A stretch of 23,591 nucleotides of DNA, taken from the NCBI GenBank assembly GCA_025201705.1, contig MU617098.1:1-23591 (forward strand), in the 5' to 3' direction. Origin of the DNA: Dissophora ornata. Lineage: Eukaryota > Mortierellomycota > Mortierellomycetes > Mortierellales > Mortierellaceae. The translations under genes and the position numbers were made by a program. Each line of letters opens with the position of its first letter. Positions within the stretch are counted from its first letter, which is position 1. Positions 1 to 9,717 of this stretch are shown here, in pieces. The notes under the pieces are model-generated. The model was not told the origin of the DNA and did not search any database. It saw only the letters and a list, made by a program, of their open reading frames with translations.

Positions 1-180
1 AAAAAAAAACTTGCCAGCATACTGTTCGGCAGGCTTTTGCCAATCACTCCAGCGTCGGCGTCGTGTGCTACACTTCGCTGTCTTCAAACTCCTACTCACG
101 CGCACACGGATTTAATTTTATCATTCATTTTGGGGCATCTTGCTTACCGATCAACTTGTCTTGTCATTTTTACATAATAG
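1..180 (+). other. Intron of PIS1 (3' part)
   Basis: No PIS1-like codons can be read here. The sequence is pyrimidine-rich and ends in ATAATAG directly before the exon that begins at 181, so it is read as the downstream part of an intron whose donor lies outside the window. Confidence 0.6.
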
Positions 181-918
181 ATGCACCACCGCCTGCCTTC
201 TCTGCTACCTGGCCTTGAAATACCCCAGCTACGCCCTGGTCTTCCAGTTCTTGATCGCATTGGATGTGAGCAGCCACTACATGCACATGTACAGGTAAGC
301 TGCTACCGCTACTGTTTCCGCGTAAAACTTGAACCTGCCGTCCTTCCGATCATTCATTATTGCTTGATACAATTCACATGAAATCCTGTATTTCATCTGC
401 GCTCTGCTCTCAACACAACACACACACGTTACCACTCCCATGAACCCTATTGATAACAGATCGATCTTTCCATTTTTTCATTGTTGATGTTTTGTTTAGT
501 TCGCTGACCTCTGGAGCTTCCAGCCATAAAAAGATTTCAGAATCGAGCAACTTCATTCTCCGAGCATACTACAGCAACAATGTAAGTATATATGGCGCCC
601 CGCACACGACAGACGAGAAAATCAGCGTACAATGGAGCGAACTAGGTGTACTAACCACCATTATCCTTTTTTCAACTCAATTCATAGAATGTCCTGTTTG
701 CTTTCTGCTTTGCGAATGAGCTCTTTTTTGTCATTCTATACCTGTTCTCGTTCGGCTATCAAAACTCGGCCCTTGGAAAGATCCTTCTCTACCCATTGGC
801 TGCGTTAACAGGACCTATTTGCCTTGGAAAGCAGATTATCAACTGCATCCAGTTTGCTAATGCCAGCAAAAGTCTTGCCCAGTTGGACGTTGAGGAGAGA
901 AAGCAATCCAGAAAATAG
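181..918 (+). CDS. PIS1: Phosphatidylinositol synthase (CDP-diacylglycerol-inositol 3-phosphatidyltransferase), 3' part
   Basis: This membrane enzyme of the ER makes phosphatidylinositol from CDP-diacylglycerol and myo-inositol. Three exons are visible (181-294, 500-581, 688-918); the 5' exons, with the CDP-alcohol phosphotransferase motif, lie left of the window, and bases 1-180 read as the end of an intron. The first exon enters with one base completing a codon and gives CTTACLLCYLALKYP, then LDVSSHYMHMY. The second gives SSLTSGASSHK and the third NELFFVILYLFSFGY, KQIINCIQFANASKSLAQLD and a basic end. These blocks are the conserved second half of fungal PIS1. All joins keep frame across GTAAGC and GTAAGT donors and TAG acceptors. 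An AATAAA lies at 981-986. Family assignment is firm; exact exon ends are inferred from splice signals. Confidence 0.92.
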
Positions 919-980
919 ACGCTGTCCTATCTACCCTTTCTATTTCGTACTTTGTGTATTTGTAAATGCAGCTTTTTGAT

Positions 981-986
981 AATAAA
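981..986 (+). terminator. AATAAA polyadenylation signal of PIS1
   Basis: A perfect AATAAA sits 63 bases after the PIS1 stop codon, a normal place for a fungal cleavage and polyadenylation signal. About 230 bases remain before the next start codon. Confidence 0.6.
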
Positions 987-1210
987 TACACGTGATGTAT
1001 AGGAAACATCGCAGGTGCTGCAATCTGTGGGTTCCCTTCTGCCCCATGAAGCTTGAGACGCATGTCACTGAAGACGGCTTTGCCTTTGTTTCCAGCCCGA
1101 CCTCATTTCTCTCACACTCGCTCTCATTCACACACAGACACGCTACATAAGATCTTTCGTCGCTGCAGCACCTCTCCATTCCAAGCACTCAGCTCAGTCC
1201 CCGTACTCGT

Positions 1211-3364
1211 ATGCCTCGCACGGTATCCCCCGCGCAGCCATTCAGTCAAGTCCACAGCACCAGCACCAGCACCAGCACCAGCAGCTCTAGTGCCCAACCC
1301 GCACCACACCAAAACCATTACCAGGCAATGCCCTCCAACCACGGTTCCTCTCAGCACCTCTACCAGCTTCAGCAAAGCACGGCTAGTAGCAGTGGTGCTT
1401 ACAACTTTCAGCCTCACAATGGAAGCATCGACACTGCGGTTGTCCCGCGAACTACTCAGGGGGATCGCATGACCTGCATCGTCAATGCCTCCATAACCTG
1501 CATCAGCTCTAGTGCCAACTCCGACGTGACCGTTTCTCGCAGCAGCAACAGCAATGGCGCCCTTGCCACCAAACGTAACGGAGGGGGTATTGGTGGCAAC
1601 AGTAACCTATCACCGCATGACCTCTTCTACAACACTGGTAACAACAGTAGCACAGCCTCAGCTGCGGCCTTGTCCCCCAAACCACGAGCAGGCAGTAGTC
1701 AGGGGCACAATCGAAGCCAGAGCCGTCAAGACGATCGAGACAAGGGGCAAGAGCGTCTGCGACTCTACGTCTTTGGTGGGTTCCATCAGTACACAGACGC
1801 TGTCAACAACGATCTCTACCGGCTCGACGTCGAGACTATGCTCTGGGAAAAACTGATATACACAAAGGGCGAACCACCTTCAAAACGAAACGACCACTCG
1901 GCGAGCCTATGGGGCGACGATCGGATTGTAATTTTTGGAGGAAGTGATGAGCGCAACCAGTATTGTAACGATGTCCATATTCTGCATGTTCGATCCTTGA
2001 CTTGGGAGACCCCAGAAGTGAGTGGCATGATCCCTGTTGGAAGAGTGAAACACGCGGCCGCAATCATGAATGACAAGCTGTATGTCTCTGGAGGGTGTTT
2101 GGAGCAGGAAGGAGTGTCGCAGGAGTTGCTCTGCTTAGACCTCTTGACCTGGGAGTGGGAGGAACCTGTTGACTTTGTGCCACGATATACACACACTCTC
2201 TTTGAGTACCGTGGCAAGCTGTTTACCTACGGAGGATACAATGAGGAGATGGATCGCATTGGAGCAATTGCCTACATGGACACCGACACAAACCAAGTCA
2301 CAAAGGTCAATGTTTCAAACGAGATTGCGCCCAACGTTGCCGCCCAGCAGTTCACTCAAGTCTGTGGGCACTATCTTGTCGTTGTGATTTCACAAGGCGT
2401 CCGCTACGAGTTACAAAAGTTCACGGGTGGCATCTGGACGTTGGACTTGGATTGTTTCCAATGGACAAAGCACGACGACTGGAAGGTTCTGGGGGAGAAC
2501 CATACTTGGCACTACTTTTCGATGGAAAGGGATGGCGATCAATTCCATCTAATTGGTGATGTGAATGATTCGGACGAGTACTTTAAGCAGTTGCTCACGA
2601 TCGATTTGCGAGAGTATGGGTCCTTCCAGGAGCCGCCGATGACTATTGGATACGAGTTCGGGAGATTGTTGCAGGATCAAATGTCGCTGGCCGATTTTCA
2701 AATCCTTTGCACAGGAACCGATGCCCAGGCTAATGCTGCTTTGCAGAGTCTTGGTCCTTTTGGCGGATCCTATGCGCCTTCGGACAGCAGTGGCGACCAC
2801 GACATGATGATCGACAGTCACCCGATGATCCTGAACCCGAGGGTCCGGTCACAACGGCAGACGCCATCCTCTAGCCGGGCCCACAGCCCCCAGCAAGAGC
2901 CCATTATGTGCCACAAGCTGATCCTGCTGGCACGATGGCCCCATTTCGCTAATATGGTCCAGTCAGGAATGCTCGAGGCTCAGACGAGCACTCTGACGTT
3001 GCCAGAGCCGTACGAGACCGTGAAAGCCTTCATCGATTATCTGTACACGGACACGATAGAAGGGATGTCGACAGACACGATAGCAGACCTGCTTGTAATA
3101 GGAAGCATGTATGTGATGGGGCGGCTGGTGCAGCTCTGTAGTTCATCGTTGCACCAGCAGATTGACATCGAGACGGTTTCGAGGATTTACCACAGGGCAG
3201 GATTGAGCAGCCAGCTCGGTCTGCGTCAAAGGGCGCTCAAGTTTATGTTTAGGAACTATGGTCCTGTGAGCAAGACCGTGGGCTTCCGTTCATTGCCCAA
3301 GGAAGCACTGTTTGACTTTTGGGATTCGACACCAGAAGGGGCAGTCATCAATGTCGCGGTTTAG
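1211..3364 (+). CDS. Kelch-repeat/BTB protein (Ral2/LZTR1-like), 717 aa
   Basis: Single-exon gene. Residues 1-180 are low-complexity Ser/Thr/Asn/Gln-rich, with a CAGCAC-type codon run near the start. Kelch blades run from about 182 to 430, with LRLYVFGGFHQYTDAVNNDL, DRIVIFGGSDE, KLYVSGGC and KLFTYGGY as blade cores. A BTB domain follows from about 490 (SLADFQILCTGTD, then CHKLILLARWPHF, SGMLEAQT, LPEPYETVKAFIDYLYTD) and a BACK-like end to 717. The BTB fold is interrupted between its first strand and the HK-x-IL helix by about 60 disordered residues. Kelch-then-BTB order is that of fission yeast Ral2 and animal LZTR1, which act on Ras signalling; a role as a Ras regulator or cullin-3 adaptor here is inference. 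The ATG at 1211 opens the frame; no TATA box is seen, and AATAAA is at 3551. Confidence 0.88.
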   Translation: MPRTVSPAQPFSQVHSTSTSTSTSSSSAQPAPHQNHYQAMPSNHGSSQHLYQLQQSTASSSGAYNFQPHNGSIDTAVVPRTTQGDRMTCIVNASITCISSSANSDVTVSRSSNSNGALATKRNGGGIGGNSNLSPHDLFYNTGNNSSTASAAALSPKPRAGSSQGHNRSQSRQDDRDKGQERLRLYVFGGFHQYTDAVNNDLYRLDVETMLWEKLIYTKGEPPSKRNDHSASLWGDDRIVIFGGSDERNQYCNDVHILHVRSLTWETPEVSGMIPVGRVKHAAAIMNDKLYVSGGCLEQEGVSQELLCLDLLTWEWEEPVDFVPRYTHTLFEYRGKLFTYGGYNEEMDRIGAIAYMDTDTNQVTKVNVSNEIAPNVAAQQFTQVCGHYLVVVISQGVRYELQKFTGGIWTLDLDCFQWTKHDDWKVLGENHTWHYFSMERDGDQFHLIGDVNDSDEYFKQLLTIDLREYGSFQEPPMTIGYEFGRLLQDQMSLADFQILCTGTDAQANAALQSLGPFGGSYAPSDSSGDHDMMIDSHPMILNPRVRSQRQTPSSSRAHSPQQEPIMCHKLILLARWPHFANMVQSGMLEAQTSTLTLPEPYETVKAFIDYLYTDTIEGMSTDTIADLLVIGSMYVMGRLVQLCSSSLHQQIDIETVSRIYHRAGLSSQLGLRQRALKFMFRNYGPVSKTVGFRSLPKEALFDFWDSTPEGAVINVAV
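1256..1282 (+). repeat. CAGCAC hexamer microsatellite in the Kelch gene
   Basis: About four copies of a CAGCAC unit encode a Ser-Thr run in the disordered N-terminus of the Kelch/BTB protein. It lies in frame, so length changes would add or remove Ser-Thr pairs. Confidence 0.7.
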
Positions 3365-3838
3365 TCTTTTTCGACGTGTGTTTCTTGTTTTTTGTTTCAT
3401 CGTTTTATCCTCACCAAGCAACGCGTCAATGGTGGGGCATTTGCGTTTTTATGTATTATTCGTATTTATTGCCCATAATTTTGGATCGCACATACCGCGG
3501 CTGCCTTCCGACCGCAGCACGATTAATGACTGAAGTCTGGCCCCGCTTGCAATAAAGACATGTATTAGTAAACGCGACAACCGTTGGCGGCGAGGGGGGG
3601 AAAACAACGCCCGGAAACCCTTGGAAGGACATAGAAAAAAATGACGGCGCAGCCGAAAAAGGGCGAAGTAAATGGAATCGCAAAGCCAACACGCAGGAGA
3701 CAAGCGCGTGGCATGAGCGCGTTTTTGTATTTGGCATATAAAAAGACTGAAGGTTGTCCCCTGCCAGCAACCATTCTTTTTTCTCACTCCAATTCCACCA
3801 ATTGGCCACAGCAACGACATCACCCCCCAAACCAAAAC
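3365..3838 (+). other. Intergenic: Kelch 3' UTR and SGT1 promoter
   Basis: The left half is T-rich and ends in AATAAA at 3551-3556, the likely poly(A) signal of the Kelch/BTB gene. The right half leads to SGT1 and has a TATA box. Open frames in this stretch on both strands lack any family signal and are treated as chance. Confidence 0.6.
3737..3744 (+). promoter_or_regulatory. TATA box of SGT1
   Basis: TATAAAAA lies about 100 bases before the SGT1 start codon, followed by a pyrimidine-rich leader (TTCTTTTTTCTCACTCC). Spacing fits a TATA-driven fungal promoter. Confidence 0.55.
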
Positions 3839-5577
3839 ATGAATACCGTACAAGACTTGTTTGCTCAGGGCAGCCATTCGTTTGCCGACGAGGACTATGA
3901 TGAGGCATTGAGCTACTACTCCAAGGCCATCAACATCAACGCGACTCATGCCGAAATCTTTTTGAAGCGGTAAGCTTAGCTTTCGGAAACCAAGCTGCGC
4001 CGCTTTGCGCGCTAAATCAGGAGAGGACTGGGAAACTATTTATGGGAGAAGCTCAATGTGCCACTTTCTATTACGCGTTGGATTAAAAAAAACTAGTTCT
4101 GCCACGTACCAGAAGCTTGGAAAGGACAAGGAGGCGTACGAAGACGCCATCAGAGCATTGGCACTTATCCAGGAGAAACCCTTAGTCGAGGCCAGTGTCG
4201 AGGCAAAGGCCCAACTTCGCAAAGGGTGAGGACCTTTTTGTTCCAGTTGGCTCGATCGCAACAAAACATTCAGATGGCTTCATTTCAACTCTGTCCTCTG
4301 CAACTAAAAATTACTCACACGTTGTATGCACGATCGTAGAGTGGCCGCGTACCATCTCCAGGACTATCAAACGGCCAAAGACGCACTGGAGGCATGCCAG
4401 GCTTTGAGCCCTGAGCAGCGCACCCTCGCAAGCTGGATCCGAAAGAACGAGCAGGAGCTTGCAAAGCTCACCAAGTCAGTTCCTGCGCCTGTTTCTACCT
4501 CTACTTCTGCAACTGTAGCAGACGTGACACCTGCCTCCTCGCCTGTCACATCGCACGCTTCGCCAGCCTCGACCCCTGTTCCTGCCCCTTTGACGCCTTC
4601 GGCACACCGTGTGAGGTAAAAGAGTTGATCCGAATCAATAGTGTCTTAAGGCTTTTGTCAGGTGCAAAACCGTTGGGAGGAGCGTACATGTATGACTAAC
4701 TAACGCTGGTCTGCTCTTTTGCTGACTCTTCCTCTATCAGACACGAGTGGTTCCAGAGCGAGACGTATGTGACCATCAGCGTGTTCATCAAGAACGCGAA
4801 GAAGGATGCAGTCGACGTCAACATCACTGAGAACGCGCTATCCGTGTCGGTCAAAATGCCAACGGGATCGGACTACTCTCTCGAAATGGATCCTCTGAGT
4901 CACAAGATCATTCCTACAGAGAGCAAGTTTGAGGTCCTGTCGACAAAGATTGAGATTCGACTCAAGAAAGAATTTGAGGGACTCAAGTGGGGTGCTCTTG
5001 AAGGCGACGATGTCAACGCTGCCTCTATGGCCTCTGTCACCGGTATGCGCTCCGTCTATTGTTCTTCTTTTCCCAGAAATCACACGTGTTTTTTTTATTG
5101 CGACGCATGCTAACCGTCACTTCGCGTTCATGCCTACATTGGTTTCCCTTTCGTGTAGCGGGTGCAGCGCCAGCTTATCCCACATCATCCAAGAAGACCA
5201 AGGACTGGGACACATTGGAGAAGCAAGCTGCCAAGGAGGAGGAAAAGGCTGATGGAGACAAGGCCCTTAACCAGTTGTTTGCCCAGATTTATAAGGATGC
5301 AGACGACGACGCGAGGCGCGCCATGATGAAGAGCTTTACGGAGAGTAACGGCACTTGCCTGTCAACCAACTGGGATGAAGTAGGAAAGGGGACTGTCGAG
5401 ACTCGTCCTCCAGAGGGTATGGTCGCCAAGAAGGTAAGGATTGACCAGCGCTTCCGATAATCGCTTTTGACTTTTAATCACGTTCAATGCATGAAGAGAG
5501 AACCGATAGGATGGCTTACGTTTTCTTGTCTTTCACTCATTCCGTGGTGGTTTGTCGTATGATAGTACCACTCCTAG
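3839..5577 (+). CDS. SGT1: SGT1 co-chaperone (TPR-CS-SGS), 374 aa
   Basis: SGT1 is an Hsp90 co-chaperone that links Hsp90 to Skp1-type ubiquitin ligases and kinetochore assembly. Six exons give an unbroken frame of 1125 bases: 3839-3969, 4097-4225, 4340-4615, 4741-5042, 5159-5433, 5566-5577. TPR repeats fill residues 1 to about 115 (AQGSHSFADEDYDEALSYYS, YQKLGKDKEAYEDAIRAL, VAAYHLQDYQTAKDALEACQ). A Ser/Thr/Pro-rich linker follows. The CS domain starts near 181 (HEWFQSETYVTISVFIK) and runs to about 265. The SGS domain covers the last 85 residues, with KDWDTLEKQA, LFAQIYKDADDDARRAMMKS and LSTNWDEVG. Length and domain order match the family. The last exon is only 12 bases (Tyr-His-Ser-stop); without that splice the protein would read seven extra codons and stop at 5460. 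The start is the first ATG after the TATA box and opens the first TPR. Confidence 0.92.
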
Positions 5578-7059
5578 GCGATTAATTCTTCCTTCAAGCA
5601 CAACATCTACCATGAGCACCGAATAGCAACGTCGTGAGACCTACTTATGGCGCCTGTCGCTTGTTAGACTATATCCTGCTCCTGGGAAAAAGAAGTCAAT
5701 CCACCAACCCATATCATAATAAATAATACCTGTTCACTGTTTTGAGACTCTAATAGGTTGCTTGTCAGCAGGATGAGCGCTCTGAACACCGTGGTGTACA
5801 CATGTGCGATGTCCAGTGCGCACGCGTTCCTTTTCGCATGTATAAAACAAATTAAATACGAATCGGAGACAATTAATGATAATAACATTAACACGCGTAG
5901 GATCTGCTAAGCAGACTACGGTGCCATAATTTTGTGGTGTCCAGGAAAGAGGGACAAGTGCGGGTCTTCTCCTCCTTCCCCCTCCCCCTCCCTCCCTCCA
6001 GGTGTCGGCTGGAAAAGTCGGGCAGCTTCCTGTACATGGGTAATCCATCCATGCTCGATGTTCAAGACCGCCACCTAGACATGAGTATACACGTTCACTC
6101 ACATTTCAGACGACTGCATGCCTCGATGGCCTTATTTTTTTATTTTTTTGCTTTGATTGCTCTATTTTATTTTTCCTGACTTGAGAGCACTTTTCTTTTT
6201 TTCTGACAAACAAACAAGATGATTAGTTCGACGGCTAGACCAACCGAGTCATTCATTCGTTGGAACTGCCTCAGGCTTAAAAACAGAGAAGGGGTAAATT
6301 ATCGTGTTGCACACACACACCTGTGCAGCGATCACAGGCAAGAAGGACAGTGAGCGAGGGGGAGTGCTGGATAGGAGTGCTGGAAATAGAATCAATCAGT
6401 AGTACTACAAGAAGCATGTCATTGAGGACGGGTGGGATGTGAGGAACCCAGCTGGGTGCTTCAGACTACAGTGTACAGTACATATACAAGAAGAACCTTG
6501 CGTGTCCACTCGGTGCCACAACAGATGCCGAGGCTGACAGAGAGCGTCCCATGGGATATGTTATGCATTGCAACAGGTCCCCCGACCAGAAATGGCTCTT
6601 GCACGTTGCACCTAAATCGCCACCCACTCAATCCCTGCCCTGCTCGCCCAGTCTAAATTCTCGCCTCGGGCTTCGCATTTTTCGCCTTTTCTTCTTCTTC
6701 CTCACTCTTCGAGCCCTCTTCCTCCACCCACACACCCTCACACCCTCTCTCCGCAACCCCCCTCGTCATCGCCCTCCTCCTCCGACCTCCTCTTCCCCCC
6801 AGTCGGTTCTCTTCGCCCTTCCGCCTCCATCCTGGCACTCTCCTCCTACCCCTTCTTTCTCTGCTCCTCCTTAACGACTCTCATCCTACCCTTCACCTCG
6901 ACCTTCATTCATCCCACACACCCCTCCCTCGATTGGAATCAGACATTCTCACCCTCCCTGTCCTTCCCATCGTCTCTACATCTTTTTTTTTCAGGCACGA
7001 CTTTTTTTGCCGCGCATAAAAAGCAGGGTGTGAAACTAAACCTACAAACAAAAAAAATC
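5578..7059. other. Intergenic, with the long promoter of the mucin-like gene
   Basis: About 1.5 kb with no convincing gene on either strand. An AATAAA near 5718 could serve SGT1. A (CA) run lies at 6309-6320, and the 11-mer GGAGTGCTGGA occurs twice within 30 bases near 6360. From about 6620 to 6990 the + strand is strongly C/T-rich, as is common in front of highly expressed fungal genes. A CATAAAAAG element lies about 45 bases before the next ATG. The open frames here are low-complexity readings of these tracts. Confidence 0.6.
6640..6990 (+). promoter_or_regulatory. Pyrimidine-rich promoter/leader tract
   Basis: Around 350 bases are dominated by C and T on the + strand (for example CTTCTTCTTCCTCACTC and CTCCTCCTCCGACCTCC). 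It lies directly upstream of the mucin-like membrane protein. C/T-rich blocks near fungal transcription starts are common; the specific role here is inferred from position. Confidence 0.5.
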
Positions 7060-8364
7060 ATGAAGCTGTCCAAAGCGACGACGTTCCTGGCCCTGTGCGC
7101 GGTCTCTCTTCTAGCCACCAATCCCTCAGTAGTCCAGGGAGCAACGGTGCAGCCAGCTGCTGTCACCATCCCCGGCCACGAAACCGCAACCGCGACTACG
7201 ACCGTTGCTGCGACAACGACGACGAAAGCAGAGACCACAACAGTCGCCGTCACTTCAACTACAACAGTACAGACAGTTACCCACACCACCACCGTCGCTG
7301 TCACTACCACTGCCGCTGCCACTACAAAGGCTGTGACAACCACCACAGCAGCCACTGTAGCACCTGTAGTCTCAACTACGACGGCCTCCGTCACGCCAAC
7401 GACTGTCCCCGTATCCTCGAGCAACGGCACCTGTGTGAATTCCTCGACCTGCTCAGACGGCTTAATCTGCGTGCAGACATCAGCGAACGCCACTACGGGC
7501 GTGTGTGAAAAGATCTCTACGGTCTGCGCAATGTCGCCCGTCACGACCTGCTTGACTAGTGCAGACTGTCCCCTTGCGTTCTCCTATTGCACGCTCTTCA
7601 ACGGCCAGAACATGTGCACTGGAATGGGTGTCCCCGGTACCTCGACCGCATGTACAGATTCGTCTAGCGGCGGCTTGATGACGACGGTCAAATTTGCCGG
7701 TATTGCTGTTGGTGCGGTCGCAGCTCTGGGGTTGGCGTTTGCGTTGGTCCGCTGGCAGCGTCGTCGTCAACGATCCAAGATGCCCGCGGAGATGTTTGGC
7801 GAGATTGATTACGGTATGACTGACCGGAGTGCCGCTGCCCCGAAGGCGGTCGAGAGCTACCCGTTCTCAAGCCGTCCCAACGCTCATGGAAGCGATCATG
7901 CTCCTCTTCCTCCCTCGATGGCGCATGATTATAATAGTGGATACGACAACAACCAGTATTACGAGGAACCTGTCGGATATCACAACAAGATGCAGCAGGA
8001 TCAGTACTATGGCCATGACCAGTACGACAACCAGTACAATGGCAACCCCAAGGACGGCGGTGGTTATGGCGGTGGTTATGGCGGTTATGACCAACATAGT
8101 GGCCATGGCGGTGGTGGTCATGGCGGCGGTGACGGATTCTACGATAATGCCGGGTACGACGACTATGGTCATCACGGCGTTGGCCACGCCTCGCCGGTTG
8201 CGTCGCCTGCAGCGGTCGCGCAAGCGACCTCTCCGCGCCATCAGAACTTTAATACGATGGACAACTATGGCGTCGAGCCTACAGAGCTGGACTTTGGTGG
8301 GCATGGTCAGGGACATGGTGGTGGACATGGTGGTGGACAAGGCGGATATGGTGGCCACTACTAA
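7060..8364 (+). CDS. Mucin-like single-pass membrane protein with Gly/His/Tyr-rich tail, 434 aa
   Basis: No known family recognised. Intron-free. Residues 1-27 are a signal peptide (MKLSKATTFLALCAVSLLA). Residues 28-125 are Thr-rich with scattered Ala and Val, a probable O-mannosylated stalk. Residues 125-200 hold ten cysteines spaced like a small disulfide module (NSSTCSDGLICVQ, VCEKISTVC, DCPLAFSYC, NGQNMCTGMG). A transmembrane helix near 208-231 (GIAVGAVAALGLAFALV) ends in RWQRRRQRSK, placing the rest in the cytoplasm. The 200-residue tail is rich in Tyr, Asp and Asn, then in GGYGG and GHGGG repeats, and ends in GGYGGHY. This is the layout of a type I surface sensor or adhesin, as in Wsc/Mid2-type proteins, but with an unusual tail. 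The ATG at 7060 is chosen because it starts the signal peptide and follows an A-rich leader. AATAAA lies at 8457. Confidence 0.82.
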   Translation: MKLSKATTFLALCAVSLLATNPSVVQGATVQPAAVTIPGHETATATTTVAATTTTKAETTTVAVTSTTTVQTVTHTTTVAVTTTAAATTKAVTTTTAATVAPVVSTTTASVTPTTVPVSSSNGTCVNSSTCSDGLICVQTSANATTGVCEKISTVCAMSPVTTCLTSADCPLAFSYCTLFNGQNMCTGMGVPGTSTACTDSSSGGLMTTVKFAGIAVGAVAALGLAFALVRWQRRRQRSKMPAEMFGEIDYGMTDRSAAAPKAVESYPFSSRPNAHGSDHAPLPPSMAHDYNSGYDNNQYYEEPVGYHNKMQQDQYYGHDQYDNQYNGNPKDGGGYGGGYGGYDQHSGHGGGGHGGGDGFYDNAGYDDYGHHGVGHASPVASPAAVAQATSPRHQNFNTMDNYGVEPTELDFGGHGQGHGGGHGGGQGGYGGHY

Positions 8365-8456
8365 AGTAGCTACCGCCTGTCTGCTGTTTCTTTTGTTGTA
8401 CACTTTTTTCATTTATTTTCTTTTATGTCATTCATGTGCTCATTTGCAAGAAGAAA

Positions 8457-8462
8457 AATAAA
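8457..8462 (+). terminator. AATAAA polyadenylation signal of the mucin-like gene
   Basis: Perfect AATAAA about 93 bases after the stop codon in an A/T-rich 3' UTR. Confidence 0.6.
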
Positions 8463-9684
8463 AGGCAATTGAAAGTTTTTTATCACCCTGGCCCGTTTTT
8501 TTAGTACTGTACATGTACTCTTCTGAGCATGGCATGGCGAGGTTGCTGTGTGAGCATCATCATGTACATCCTCCGTAGCGCCAACAATGCCCCCTCGTCT
8601 TAGTACATTCTCGTTCTGCGCAGTATCTCTTTGCAATACCACTCAACTCATCCTTACGCACATGTAAAGCATGTTTGAGAGAGCGGGGAAAGCCAGGAAT
8701 ACGTAGATTCTACTCAAACATTGATTTCTAACGGTGTGTTAAAGGAGATCGAGAAGGAGGTTGCGGTCGCTTCACTTGCTCTCCAAGTCAAGGTCGAGGT
8801 TACGGCGAAGATTGAGTGGCAATCGAGACTTATCATGAGGAGAGTGGAAAATAGACCGCCTTCGGTGTTACACTGTCGTCGTTCATCACACATCCTGCTT
8901 GACCAGCCACCAAAGTTAACAAAATCAATATTGGTCCCTCCCGGGCTAGACATGCCGACTACCGTCAGGAAAGGAGGAAAAACGACGGAGGATCAACCCT
9001 CACGTCCCTACTCCCTACATACATTGCAAAACATACCCATAATCGCCAGCGTACTTCGACCTCTGTGCCTGGCGATGATACATATACCGCGTTTCCTTCT
9101 CGCATTTGACAGTAGTCTTACAGTCTTGTATATTGGCCTCCAGATGAGTAGAAAAACTTGTGCATCATTGTGCTAGCGATTGTCATGGTAGTAGCAAAGA
9201 GTGAGGACTCCTCTTTTCTTCACTTCTGAATTTGTTTGACTAACATGGACCTGCAGGGTCATAGCAATGGTCTATAAACAAAACGCACCAGGTACCATGG
9301 AAAATAAACAGCACTCGCGACCGGAGCCGCCGTATCCGTGGTTTCATAAACCCTGCTCGCATTGAACAGACGCCTGTGGACCTGCTCCCTATGCGGTCTG
9401 TTGCGCTCGATCGTCGTTTTAGCCGCAGTCCATAGTCATAATAAATTTGCAACCCCCCGGACGTTCCATCGCGTAGGGTTAGACCAGCAATCAGGGTGTC
9501 CTTTTTGTCACTCAGGCAGCCCACAAAACTACTACTCTTCAGAAGGATAAAGACTTCACAAACCCCGAAAAAAACCCCGCGCAAAACCCTAACAAAAATC
9601 CTAAAGACCCCCAAATAACCAAGAGCCCTGAAAACCTCCCAAAGGAAACCTGTACAAAACGGATCCCCAGCCATTCGTCAAATA

Positions 9685-9717
9685 CACGTGACTATACGCG
9701 GAAAATAGTGTCACGTG
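9685..9717. promoter_or_regulatory. Paired CACGTG E-boxes in inverted arrangement
   Basis: CACGTG occurs at 9685-9690 and 9712-9717. The flanks mirror each other: CACGTGACTAT on the left and ATAGTGTCACGTG on the right, so the pair forms an imperfect inverted repeat. CACGTG is the core site of bHLH factors such as Cbf1. The pair is 57 bases upstream of the tRNA-Asp gene; function is not shown. Confidence 0.4.

Noticed and set aside
5734..6102. A 122-residue frame on the - strand downstream of SGT1
   Set aside because: Gly/Arg-rich part is the mirror of a CCCTCC tract; no domain and no start context.
7867..8461. Long open frames on both strands over the mucin-like gene
   Set aside because: They are shadows of its GGY/GHG repeats; the repetitive codons keep other frames free of stops.
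8721..9176. A 151-residue open frame on the + strand
   Set aside because: It starts at a non-ATG codon, shows no known motif and has no promoter or intron signals; composition changes along its length.
9240..9674. A 144-residue open frame on the - strand before tRNA-Asp
   Set aside because: It is a reading of the A/C-rich tract (Gly, Phe, Val, Leu) plus unrelated sequence, with no domain, signal or promoter.
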